From Virgisporangium ochraceum (GTDB taxonomy: Bacteria; Actinomycetota; Actinomycetes; Mycobacteriales; Micromonosporaceae): a DNA stretch of 64,000 nucleotides. The stretch covers positions 1 to 64,000 of the forward strand of contig NZ_BOPH01000138.1 of the NCBI RefSeq assembly GCF_016863655.1. The letters run 5' to 3'. Numbering within the stretch: position 1 is the first letter of the stretch; every line of letters begins with the position of its first letter. The notes beneath the pieces were generated by a model, which was not told the origin of the DNA, made no database searches, and saw only the letters and a list, made by a program, of their open reading frames with translations. Shown piece by piece: positions 49,572-57,822 of this stretch. A program made the translations under genes and the position numbers.

Positions 49572-49867
49572 GGATGCCTCCGGACTTCGCATCGACCACC
49601 ACACGAAGTGCTGGTGAGAGTCGGGAACGGGCGTCAACTCACGTACGGTAACGAGCGCCCTCACGACATGTCGCGGGACGATCGAACAGCTCGTGATGTC
49701 CTTTTGGACACCGTCCGACATACAACAGTCATCCGATCCGTCGCGGGGGCCGATTGTCGCGGTCGATCCCTTCAGCGTCGAATGTTCGACACAGTGCCGT
49801 GTCGTGTCCGTCAGTTCCTACTGTCCGGTCCGACCGTCCGGTCGCGCGTCTGGAAGGTGAAACAACG
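49572..49867. promoter_or_regulatory. Divergent intergenic region before the vWA-MoxR-VMAP operon
   Basis: 296 nt separate the DUF4407 and vWA starts. GTCGAA-TG-TTCGAC (49777-49790) is a perfect 14-bp inverted repeat, about 80 nt before the vWA start. Its halves recall actinobacterial SOS boxes (TCGAAC-N4-GTTCGA), but the spacing is 4 bp too short, so LexA control is not supported. It may be an operator for an unidentified regulator. Confidence 0.35.
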
Positions 49868-51421
49868 GTGAAGGCGGCATCGAGGTGGGCTGCGTGGCGG
49901 GCGCGCGGCACCGTTGCCGTCCGGCTGCTCGTCGCGGTGTCACCGATGCTGTCCACGCTGGTCCTTCCGGTCGGTCCGGCGGCGGCCGGGCCGGCGGTTC
50001 CCGTCGCGCCACGGACCCCGCAGGCGCCATCGGCACCGCGTGGACCCGATACGCCCGACGACATCGAGGAGGTCTACCGCAGGCTGGGCGTCGACGACGT
50101 CGGTGCGGCCTACGTCGTCCTCGTCGACGTGTCCGGGTCCATGCGGAACAACGGCCTGTACGAACGGATGCGGCGCAGCCTCGTGGAGTTCTTCGCCGCC
50201 ATGGCACCCAACGACAGGGTCAGCCTCGTCGCGGTCGGCAGCGACGCCACGATGCTGTGGAACGGGCCGGTCGGTCGGTCCCCGGAGGCCATCCAGGCAC
50301 GGCTGCCGGCCGAGCCGACGGACGCGCACACCGATCTCGGCGCCGGCATCGCGGCCGCCGTGCAGGTGCTCGAGCAGCGTCCGCCGGGCCAGGTCGCCGG
50401 CGTGATCCTGCTGACCGACGGCGGCCACGACCCACCGCCCGGCAGCCCGTTCCCGTTCGGGGCCGGATACGCCTGGCAGGAACTGGCGGAACGGGCCGGG
50501 AAGCTGCCGCGTCCGCTCGTCTCGTTCGCGGTGCAGCTGTACGGCTACAACGGCGCCGCCCAACTCACCACCGTCTTCCGTGACACCACCGTCGTGGACA
50601 CCACCCAGATCGACGACCTGACCCGCACGCTCCGGCGCCCGAAGGAGGCCATGCGCGCCGCCGCGGCCCGGCACCGGCTCGCCAGGGAGCTCGACTCCGG
50701 GCTGAGGGTCGAGTGGCCGTCACGCCGCGTTCTGGGGGACGGCAACAACTCTCTCACCGTGAGGCTGCGTTCCGTCGGTCCGGTGCCGTTCCGGGTGTAC
50801 GGGCTCGCCGCGAAACCCGGCGCGGACCACCTCCGGGTGGTGATTCCTCCCGGCCACATCGACGTCCGCCCCGGTGAGTCCGTCCAGGTTCCGATCACGG
50901 TCGAGTGGGACGCGGGGCCACGGTCGTGGCACCCGTGGCAGCGGGTGCGGGCCGACCTTCCGCTGAAGGTGGCACCCGTCGTCGGGTCGCCGTGGACCTC
51001 GCTACTGACCCGGGGCGGCTTCGACGACCCGGTGCTCGCCAGGCCGACCGAGGTGGTGAGCCCGGCCGAGGCCCAGCTGGGCCTTCCGTGGCTGTGGTTG
51101 CTCGGTGCCGTCCTCGCCATCGCGATCGTCGCGCTGTCGGTCCTGCCGGCCGGGCCCAGTCCCGGAGGTGCCCTCGTCGCCATACCGAGCAACGGCGCTA
51201 TGCCCGGCGGTTCGGTTCCGCTGCAGCGGTACCGGAGCACGTTCAGCGGTCCTGAGCTGGGACTGGCCGACGCGGTGACGGTGACCGGACCGCGGCGGCT
51301 GCGCGGAGCAGCCGACCGCCTGTCGATCTCCTACGGCGGGCCGACGGCGCGGTGCACGGGACGGTGTTCGGCCAACGGCGCGGTCGACCTCGACGACGTC
51401 AGATTCGAGTGGCACCGATGA
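49868..51421 (+). CDS. Exported, membrane-anchored von Willebrand factor A protein
   Basis: A 517-residue protein. A basic N-terminus and hydrophobic stretch (VAVRLLVAVSPMLSTLVLPVGPAAAG) resemble a signal peptide or anchor. The vWA domain spans about 78-260 with DVSGSM (Asp87, Ser89, Ser91), HTDLGAG and LLTDGGHD, so the metal site is complete. A beta-rich region (about 280-385, with VIPPGHIDVRPGESVQVPITVEW) precedes a membrane helix near 405-427 (LPWLWLLGAVLAIAIVAL) and a cytoplasmic tail of about 90 residues. The GTG at 49868 has GGAAGGTGA upstream. The next gene overlaps by 4 nt. It is the vWA partner of the MoxR ATPase, but with its vWA domain apparently outside the membrane, which is unusual for this type of system. 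Confidence 0.8.
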   Translation: MKAASRWAAWRARGTVAVRLLVAVSPMLSTLVLPVGPAAAGPAVPVAPRTPQAPSAPRGPDTPDDIEEVYRRLGVDDVGAAYVVLVDVSGSMRNNGLYERMRRSLVEFFAAMAPNDRVSLVAVGSDATMLWNGPVGRSPEAIQARLPAEPTDAHTDLGAGIAAAVQVLEQRPPGQVAGVILLTDGGHDPPPGSPFPFGAGYAWQELAERAGKLPRPLVSFAVQLYGYNGAAQLTTVFRDTTVVDTTQIDDLTRTLRRPKEAMRAAAARHRLARELDSGLRVEWPSRRVLGDGNNSLTVRLRSVGPVPFRVYGLAAKPGADHLRVVIPPGHIDVRPGESVQVPITVEWDAGPRSWHPWQRVRADLPLKVAPVVGSPWTSLLTRGGFDDPVLARPTEVVSPAEAQLGLPWLWLLGAVLAIAIVALSVLPAGPSPGGALVAIPSNGAMPGGSVPLQRYRSTFSGPELGLADAVTVTGPRRLRGAADRLSISYGGPTARCTGRCSANGAVDLDDVRFEWHR

Positions 51422-51744
51422 GCCTGACGCTGGCCGACCGCATCCGTATCGTCGACGGGCTGCTCGCCGTTCCCGACATGACGACGCCGGGCGTCCGCGA
51501 CGCCATGTACTCGCTGCTGCCCGACGTGCTCGCTCAGCACCAGGCGCGCCACGCGACGGCACGTATGGAGGCCGACGCGCTGGTGACGGTCTGCGAGAAC
51601 CACTCCGGGTCGCGTCCGTGGGTCGCAGTGCTCGCGGCGCTGTCCGTTCTGCGGCCCCGGGATCCGGCCGTCTCCGCACTCGCGAACGTCCTGTCCGGCC
51701 TCGGTCTGGTCGCTCCGGACGACAAGTGGGAGGTGCGGGCATGA
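51418..51744 (+). CDS. Small effector-associated-domain (EAD)-like adaptor
   Basis: A 108-residue all-alpha protein: SLTLADRIRIVDGLLAVPDM, then VRDAMYSLLPDVLAQHQA and GSRPWVAVLAALSVLRPRDPAVSALANVLSGLGL. The pattern of hydrophobic positions at the start resembles EAD2-type adaptor domains that join effectors to triggers in NTPase-dependent conflict systems. The N-terminal 90 residues of the next protein (SLRQRKRLVDALISITELRD onward) show a similar layout, suggesting homotypic binding. It is coupled by ATGA overlaps on both sides to the vWA and VMAP genes. Assignment is from pattern and context only. Confidence 0.6.
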   Translation: MSLTLADRIRIVDGLLAVPDMTTPGVRDAMYSLLPDVLAQHQARHATARMEADALVTVCENHSGSRPWVAVLAALSVLRPRDPAVSALANVLSGLGLVAPDDKWEVRA

Positions 51745-53297
51745 GTGCCGACGAGCGTCCGCGGTCGCTGTCCCTGCGCCAGCGCAAACGGCTGGTCGAC
51801 GCGTTGATCAGCATCACCGAGTTGCGGGACGAGACCGTCTATCTGCGTTTCGTCCAGCTGGTCGGTGCCGAGCTCGACGCGACGTTGTCGTCCCCGCCGA
51901 CCGACGGCGGAGCACGGTACAGGCTGGACAGCCTCATCGTCGACTGCTACCGCCTGGCACCGGCCGACGTGCCGGTCGTCGATGTCCTCCTCCTGGTCGC
52001 CGAGCACCTGTTCGGCGCGACCCACGTCGGAGTCGTCCAGCTGCGGGAGGCCAACGGCGACCTGACGCAGACGCGGGACCAGAGCGTCCGCGCGTCGCTG
52101 GACGATGTCCTGGAACCGGAGGAACGGACGGCGCTGCGCCGCATCCTGTCCACGGTGAAGAAGTCGCTCGGCCCCGCCGACGTCGCGAGCGTTCTCGACG
52201 TCGCCTTCGCCTCCGTCGTACCGGTAACGGTCGCGCAGACGCACGACCTGCCGACGCTGACCCGTCGGCTGGAAGCAATGCCGTTCTCCCACGGTGCGCC
52301 ACCGCTGCTCGTGTTCCTCGCGCACCTCACGCGGTACCTCGAGGACCCGGACCCGTTGCGGGAATGGCTCGTCGACGTGGCCGACCGGCTCGAGGTCGAC
52401 CCGTCGCTGCTGGACCCGCCGTCGTCGTCGCAACCGCGGGACCGCGCCTACCTGATGGTGCGAGCGGACGAGGACGACTGCCGACCCGGCCGGTACCGGC
52501 TGGCGGCGTGGTGGCGCTGGGACGGCGGCGGCGTGACCCCGAAGCACGAGCTCGACAAGCTGTGCAGCGGGAAGGAGCTGCGGCTGGTCGGTCGGTCGCT
52601 CCTCGAACAGGCGGCGCCGATGCTCACCGACCCGCGCGGCGTCAAGCTGTCGGTCGAGTTCCTCCTGCCGTGGTCCCTGCTGGACCATCCCGTCGAGGGT
52701 TGGACGGTCGGCGCGCCCACCGGCAGCCCCGTCGGCTGGCTGCACCCGGTGGTCGTCCGGTCGTCCGACCGTCTCAGCGACCTGGAGACCCTGGCCCGGC
52801 CGAGCTGGCACCAGCGGTGGGCCATCGCCACAGGTGGTGGCACGAGCCGGCCGGCCGCGAACTGGATCGTGCGTGGGCAGCCGGCCGACGGATCCGCCGA
52901 CCCCGAGGTCATCGTCGAGCCCGCGGACTGGCGGCAGCTGCTGGCCCAGCTGCTGCGGAGGAAGACCCTGGCCTGCGTCGGCCTGATGTACCCCTACGAG
53001 GCGCACCTGCCGGCCAGCGTGTCCGCGCTCCAGGCGACCGTCAAGGCGGGAATTCCGGTGGTGCTGTGGAGCCGCAACGGGCGGTACGTCGACACGTTGC
53101 GCGCGCTCGTGCGGACCGCGTGCGCGGACGGCAGGCTCACCGACCTTCCCGCCGCCGTTCACGATCTGCGGCTGGAGGCGGCCGAGGACGAGCCCGACGA
53201 CAACCCGGTGGCGCTGTTGTGGGACGACCCCGACCGTCTGCCGGAGCATCCGTCTCCGTTGACAGCGCCCCAGAGCAGGAGAGGACCCGGCGGATGA
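51741..53297 (+). CDS. VMAP-type (vWA-MoxR-associated) protein with N-terminal EAD-like domain
   Basis: A 518-residue cytoplasmic protein. Residues about 8-95 look like an EAD-type helical adaptor. The middle (about 100-230) is helical. From about 235 to 500 it matches the VMAP-C layout: RAYLMVRADEDD, KELRLVGRSLLEQA, VKLSVEFLLPWSLLDHPVEGW near 300-320, ACVGLMYPYEAHLP, and IPVVLWSRNGRYVDTLRALV. VMAP proteins are the third partner of vWA and MoxR ATPases in ternary conflict systems, usually carrying or recruiting the effector. No protease, nuclease or TIR motif is seen here. ATGA overlaps link it to the EAD-like gene before and the MoxR gene after. Confidence 0.8.
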   Translation: MSADERPRSLSLRQRKRLVDALISITELRDETVYLRFVQLVGAELDATLSSPPTDGGARYRLDSLIVDCYRLAPADVPVVDVLLLVAEHLFGATHVGVVQLREANGDLTQTRDQSVRASLDDVLEPEERTALRRILSTVKKSLGPADVASVLDVAFASVVPVTVAQTHDLPTLTRRLEAMPFSHGAPPLLVFLAHLTRYLEDPDPLREWLVDVADRLEVDPSLLDPPSSSQPRDRAYLMVRADEDDCRPGRYRLAAWWRWDGGGVTPKHELDKLCSGKELRLVGRSLLEQAAPMLTDPRGVKLSVEFLLPWSLLDHPVEGWTVGAPTGSPVGWLHPVVVRSSDRLSDLETLARPSWHQRWAIATGGGTSRPAANWIVRGQPADGSADPEVIVEPADWRQLLAQLLRRKTLACVGLMYPYEAHLPASVSALQATVKAGIPVVLWSRNGRYVDTLRALVRTACADGRLTDLPAAVHDLRLEAAEDEPDDNPVALLWDDPDRLPEHPSPLTAPQSRRGPGG

Positions 53298-54277
53298 GCC
53301 AGCAGTCGGCCACGGCATGGTGGGTGTACCGCGGTGACGGACGGCCGCACGACGGCATCGACCGGCTTCCGGCGGCCCCGCCATGGCGACGCTTCGTCGG
53401 CCGGGACGGAGCCGACGGCGCCACCGAACGGCACATCGGCACCCACTCCGAGGCGGCCACAACGCCCGACCGGGACACGATCGACCTCGTCAACGCGGCC
53501 ATCTATCTACGCCGGCCGCTACTGGTGTCGGGCCAGCCGGGAACCGGGAAGTCGACGCTCGCCTACAGCATCGCCCACGAGCTCGGCCTCGGTCCGGTGC
53601 TCCACTGGCCCATCACCAGCCGGTCGACGCTCACCGACGGGCTCTACCACTACGACGCGATCGGTCGGCTCCAGCAGGTGAACACCAAGGGGGCGGAGCC
53701 GGGGATCGGGCGGTTCCTCAAGCTCGGGCCGCTCGGTACCGCGCTGCTCGCCCGGGAGCGGCCGCGCGTCCTGCTCATCGATGAGATCGACAAGAGCGAC
53801 GTCGACCTGCCCAACGACCTCCTCAACGTCTTCGAGGAAGGCACCTTCACGATCCCCGAGCTGGAACGGGTCGACGACGAGACGAACGTCGAGGTGTTCA
53901 CCGCCGACCCGGCGGGCCGCGCGACCGTGGAGGACGGACGGGTCCGCTGCAACGCGTTCCCGATCGTGGTGATGACGAGCAACAACGAGCGGGACTTCCC
54001 GCCGGCCTTCGTCCGTCGGTGTCTGCGGCTGCACCTGGAACCTCCGGACCGTGACCGGCTCGCCGCCATCGTCGCGGCGCATCTCGGCCGCATCGACGAC
54101 ACCGTCCTCGCACGAATCGACGCGTTCCTCAGGCTCCAGCTCGACGGCCGGGAACGCGCGATCGACCAGCTCTTGAACCAGGTGTTCCTGGCCGCGTCCG
54201 GCGTCACGAACGGCGGTGACCTGAACGCCGCGTTCCTCGCCAAGCTCGTGACCCCGCTCGACGGCGACGCGGAATGA
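53294..54277 (+). CDS. MoxR-type AAA+ ATPase
   Basis: A 327-residue AAA+ protein. Walker A GQPGTGKST is at 80-88, Walker B VLLIDEIDKSD near 159-169, and sensor 1 VVMTSNNERDFPPAFVRRC near 217-235, including the arginine-finger region. The order and spacing are those of MoxR ATPases, which remodel partners together with vWA proteins. An N-terminal extension of about 55 residues (AWWVYRGDGRPHDGIDRLP) is typical for those in VMAP systems. It is coupled by ATGA overlaps to the VMAP gene before and to the SAV_2336-like gene after, giving vWA, EAD, VMAP, MoxR and SAV_2336-like proteins from a single message. Confidence 0.92.
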   Translation: MSQQSATAWWVYRGDGRPHDGIDRLPAAPPWRRFVGRDGADGATERHIGTHSEAATTPDRDTIDLVNAAIYLRRPLLVSGQPGTGKSTLAYSIAHELGLGPVLHWPITSRSTLTDGLYHYDAIGRLQQVNTKGAEPGIGRFLKLGPLGTALLARERPRVLLIDEIDKSDVDLPNDLLNVFEEGTFTIPELERVDDETNVEVFTADPAGRATVEDGRVRCNAFPIVVMTSNNERDFPPAFVRRCLRLHLEPPDRDRLAAIVAAHLGRIDDTVLARIDAFLRLQLDGRERAIDQLLNQVFLAASGVTNGGDLNAAFLAKLVTPLDGDAE

Positions 54278-57200
54278 CCGGGCACCGGGCAGCGTCGATC
54301 GCCGCTCTTCCCATGGTCGACCGGTTCGCCGCCGACGACCTGGCCGATGTGCTGTGGCTGCTCGGACACACCGATCTCCCGGGTCCGGTCGCGGCCGGGC
54401 CCGGTTCCGGGTCCGCCACGACGGCGCTCGACGACCGGGCACGGTCGGACCCACCGGCGCTGCCGACGCCGCGACGGCCGGTGGAGGCCGGAGCCGAAGC
54501 GGCGGCCGACACCACCACCGACGTGCATCTGGTGCGGACCGGCGACGACCCGCGACCGTCGGCCGCGACGGAGCTTCCGCACGCCCGTCACCGTGAGATC
54601 CCCGAGCGCCTGGCGGTCCAACGGGCGCTCCGACCCCTGAAGCGCCTCGTCGACGACCGCCGCCGGACGCTGCTCGACGAGACGGCGACGGCCCATCGCA
54701 GCGCCCAGGCGATGACCGTCACCCCGGTCATGCGCCCGGCCCGGGAACGGTGGCTCGACGTGGCGCTGGTCGTCGACACCGGTGCGTCGATGGCGCTGTG
54801 GCAACGGCTCGCAGTCGAGCTGCGCGACCTGCTCGAGCGCCACGGCGCCTTCCGGGACGTCCGTGGGTACTGGCTCGACAGCGGGACCGGTCGCCTGCAT
54901 TCCCACCGCCGCCGCGGTACCACGCCCGGTGCCGGTGGCCGACCACCCCGCGCGCTGGCCGACCCGACGGGACGACGACACGTGCTCGTCCTCACCGACG
55001 GGGTCGGCGAGGGCTGGACCGACGGAACGATGGACGCCGCCCTCGACGGCTGGGCACGCGCCGGTCCGGTGGCCATCCTCCACGCGTTGCCCCCGCGGCT
55101 GTGGCGACGTGCGAACATCGCCACCGAGCCGGTGTGGTGGCACGCCGTGCCGTCCCGGGCCGGCCGGACCGCGAGCAGGCCACGCCATCCCGCCTCCGGC
55201 GGAGGCGGCGCGCCCGGACGCCGGAGCATCCCCGTCCTGGGGGTCGACCCGACCTGGATCGGCGGATGGGCGGGCGTGCTGGCCGGCACCCGGGCCGGAG
55301 CCGTACCTGGTGTCGCGCTCCACCGCCCCATCGTGCCGCCGGCAGGCGCCGGCCCGGACCGGACGACCCACGGTCGCGACGATGCGGTGCGGACGGTGAC
55401 GGCGTTCCGGACCGGCGCCTCCACCACGGCGGTCGCACTGGCCGGCCTGCTGACCGCCGCGCCCCTGTCGCTGCCCGTCATGCGGCTGGTCCAGCAGACC
55501 CTGCTGCCTCGGGCCGGCACCGAGCACCTGGCCGAGGTGTTCCTGTCCGGGCTGCTCGTCCGCGACGGCGTCCACCACACCGGCGAGGATCCCGACTCGG
55601 TCGTGTACGACTTCGTGCCGCACGTACGCGACCTGCTCCGCAACAGCGTCACCCGGCAGCACATCTTCGACGTCCTGACGGTTCTGCGGAACGCGTCGAG
55701 CGAGCTCAGCGCCCCGTTCGGCGGGTGCCTCGACTACCGGCTGCTGGTACCGGACTCTGAGGGCCGGCTGGCCCTGCCACCGGAAAGCCAGCCGTTCGCG
55801 GAGGTGGCCGTCGCGAACCTGCGCAGCCTCGGCGGGGAGTTCGCGCGGCTCGCCGACCGCGTCGCCGACCAGTTGGCACGGCTCGCGGCCGGGGACCCGG
55901 CCGACCCGCCGGCCAGCGGGGCCGCGGACGGGGTGGCCGGTCGGCATCCCGGTCCGCGGGCCGCGGACCCACTGGCACCGGCGCGGTCGACGTCGGTCGT
56001 CGCGCGACCGGGCCCCCGGACCGGCCCGTCGTTCCCTGGTTGGCTGCGGAGGTTGCTGCCGGGCAGAGGTGAGGAGTCCGGCCCCGCACTCCGCTTCGGC
56101 GGTGTGTGTCCCCTCTGCGGTGCGGCGCTGCGAACCACGCCGGACCGGGATCCCCGTACTGGACGGTTCGTCGAACCGCCCTCCCTCCGGCTCGAGATCG
56201 GCTCGCCGGACACACACGGCGAACGCCCGTGGCGGGTCTCGGTCGTCGGGGTCAACTTCCCACCCGCGATGTCGACGGCTCCCGGCTTCGTCGAGCCCGA
56301 GATCGAGCAGACCTACGTTCTCTGCGGCGACGGACACTTCTTCCCCGATCCGGAGGAGAGCCGGGTGCACGGGGAGTGGAGGATGGTCGCCGTCGTCGGT
56401 GCGCCCGCGAGCGGGAAGACGGCCGTCCTCTCCGCGACGCTGAACCAACGCCTCGACGACCACCGCTCCGGCGGCGCCGACTGGAACGGCGTGCGGCGGC
56501 GGTGGCCGGCCCCGCTGGAGGCCGAGGTCCCCCTGTCGGTGCCCACCGACGATCCGCGGTCACGTGACACGCGGGCCACGGTCACCCCGAGGGCCGCGCT
56601 CGCCGGACACGTGCCCGACGCGGTCGAGGCCATCACCGACATCCTGGCCCGTACCGTCGCCGGCGGCACCGGCCGGCGACGGTCCTGGGGACGGCGGATT
56701 CCGCAGCCGGTCCCGGTCCGGAGCATCGACCGGGGTCGGCCGTCGTGGACCGGGCTGGCGGAGGTACCGGCGGCCCGCCTGACGCGCGTCATCGACCGTT
56801 CGCCCGACGCCTACGACACGACGCTGTGGGTGGTCGACCCGACGCTGGACACCGGCGACACGTGGGAGACCGGTCACGACCTGTCGGCTGTCAACCGCGA
56901 CCTGACGCGCGCGAACCGCGCGTTCACCCAGATCAGTCTCGGGCACCGGTTGGCCGCCGCCACCCCGCGGAACGACGCGGCGCCCCGGCCGTCGCTGCTG
57001 GTCGTCGTCGCCAAGTGCGACCTGGTGTTCGCCGCCCTGACCGCCGGCCGGCCGGGTCCCGGCCGAGACCGCGCGGCCGTGGTCCGCGGAACCGCCACGC
57101 ACCTGACGAGGCTCGCGGCCGACATGCACGCGGGCCGCCACGTTGACGCCGCGACCGCCACGCTCCTGCACGCCCTGGGCGGCCCGTCGGCCGGCACCGA

Positions 57201-57639
57201 CGTGGTGCGGCAGCACGCCAACCGCGTGGCGGAGGCCCTCGTCACCCACTACTCCTCGCCGACGGCGTTCTGGAACCTGGTGCACCACGGCGAACGCGAC
57301 CACATCGGGGTCGCTCCCGGGCCGGGCCGGAGCGCCCGGCCGCTCGATGTCACGGTGCCGTCCCTCGACGAGCACCTGCACCACACGGCCCTGCCCGGAT
57401 CCGCCGGCCGGCTGCTCTGCCGCGACGCCGTCATGTCCGCGGTCGCCTGCGGGCTCGCCTACGGAGCCGGGCTCGCCGAGCCCCTGTCGGCGGCACACGG
57501 CGAGGGGTACTGGGACCTCAGGTTCTCCCTCTGCTCGGCCCGCGCGGCCGCCTGGGGGGCCAACGGATCGTTCGGCCGCTCCGCGGGTCTCGCACAGCTC
57601 TTCTCGACGCTGTTCTCCGACAGGCCCGGGCCCGCGTAG
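54274..57639 (+). CDS. SAV_2336-like protein fused to a zinc knuckle and P-loop GTPase-like domain
   Basis: A 1121-residue multidomain protein. The N-terminal 600 residues resemble the SAV_2336 N-terminal region: a short helical start (MVDRFAADDLADVLWLLG), a Pro/Arg linker, then a degenerate vWA-like fold (DVALVVDTGASMALW near 162, VLVLTDGVGEG). Near 612 CPLCG begins a possible zinc knuckle. VVGAPASGKTAVLSATLNQRL (Walker A 709-716) and LLVVVAKCDLVF near 908-919 (a G4 NKxD-like AKCD) suggest a TRAFAC-type GTPase domain. The C-terminal part is helical. SAV_2336-like proteins occur next to MoxR/VMAP systems in actinomycetes; a GTPase fusion is less common. It ends the operon and is followed by a terminator. 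It could be the effector. Confidence 0.72.
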   Translation: MTGHRAASIAALPMVDRFAADDLADVLWLLGHTDLPGPVAAGPGSGSATTALDDRARSDPPALPTPRRPVEAGAEAAADTTTDVHLVRTGDDPRPSAATELPHARHREIPERLAVQRALRPLKRLVDDRRRTLLDETATAHRSAQAMTVTPVMRPARERWLDVALVVDTGASMALWQRLAVELRDLLERHGAFRDVRGYWLDSGTGRLHSHRRRGTTPGAGGRPPRALADPTGRRHVLVLTDGVGEGWTDGTMDAALDGWARAGPVAILHALPPRLWRRANIATEPVWWHAVPSRAGRTASRPRHPASGGGGAPGRRSIPVLGVDPTWIGGWAGVLAGTRAGAVPGVALHRPIVPPAGAGPDRTTHGRDDAVRTVTAFRTGASTTAVALAGLLTAAPLSLPVMRLVQQTLLPRAGTEHLAEVFLSGLLVRDGVHHTGEDPDSVVYDFVPHVRDLLRNSVTRQHIFDVLTVLRNASSELSAPFGGCLDYRLLVPDSEGRLALPPESQPFAEVAVANLRSLGGEFARLADRVADQLARLAAGDPADPPASGAADGVAGRHPGPRAADPLAPARSTSVVARPGPRTGPSFPGWLRRLLPGRGEESGPALRFGGVCPLCGAALRTTPDRDPRTGRFVEPPSLRLEIGSPDTHGERPWRVSVVGVNFPPAMSTAPGFVEPEIEQTYVLCGDGHFFPDPEESRVHGEWRMVAVVGAPASGKTAVLSATLNQRLDDHRSGGADWNGVRRRWPAPLEAEVPLSVPTDDPRSRDTRATVTPRAALAGHVPDAVEAITDILARTVAGGTGRRRSWGRRIPQPVPVRSIDRGRPSWTGLAEVPAARLTRVIDRSPDAYDTTLWVVDPTLDTGDTWETGHDLSAVNRDLTRANRAFTQISLGHRLAAATPRNDAAPRPSLLVVVAKCDLVFAALTAGRPGPGRDRAAVVRGTATHLTRLAADMHAGRHVDAATATLLHALGGPSAGTDVVRQHANRVAEALVTHYSSPTAFWNLVHHGERDHIGVAPGPGRSARPLDVTVPSLDEHLHHTALPGSAGRLLCRDAVMSAVACGLAYGAGLAEPLSAAHGEGYWDLRFSLCSARAAAWGANGSFGRSAGLAQLFSTLFSDRPGPA

Positions 57640-57641
57640 GT

Positions 57642-57663
57642 CCACCCGGCGCGCGTCGGGTGG
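57642..57663 (+). terminator. Hairpin terminator after the vWA-MoxR-VMAP operon
   Basis: CCACCCGGC (57642-57650) pairs with GTCGGGTGG (57655-57663) with one G-T pair and a 4-nt GCGC loop, starting 2 nt after the stop. It marks the end of the island. Confidence 0.65.
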
Positions 57664-57822
57664 TCACAATGGGTCCCGATGTCGTTCCGGCCGCGGGTCC
57701 TCCCGGTCGACCACCGGTGGTGGATGGACGGGTGGGGATAGCATGTCGACGCTTGCGTCACGAGGGGTCTGTCGGGGGGACCGGGTCGTGCGGGGATCGG
57801 CGATACGGGAGTCGGTAGGTCG

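Noticed and set aside
49777..49790. LexA/SOS box
   Set aside because: The half-sites are close to consensus but the 2-bp spacing does not match the 4-bp spacing and full arms of actinobacterial SOS boxes.
53650..56463. A 937-codon minus-strand frame over the MoxR/SAV_2336-like genes
   Set aside because: Antisense to Walker motifs and zinc knuckle on the plus strand; composition typical of a shadow frame.
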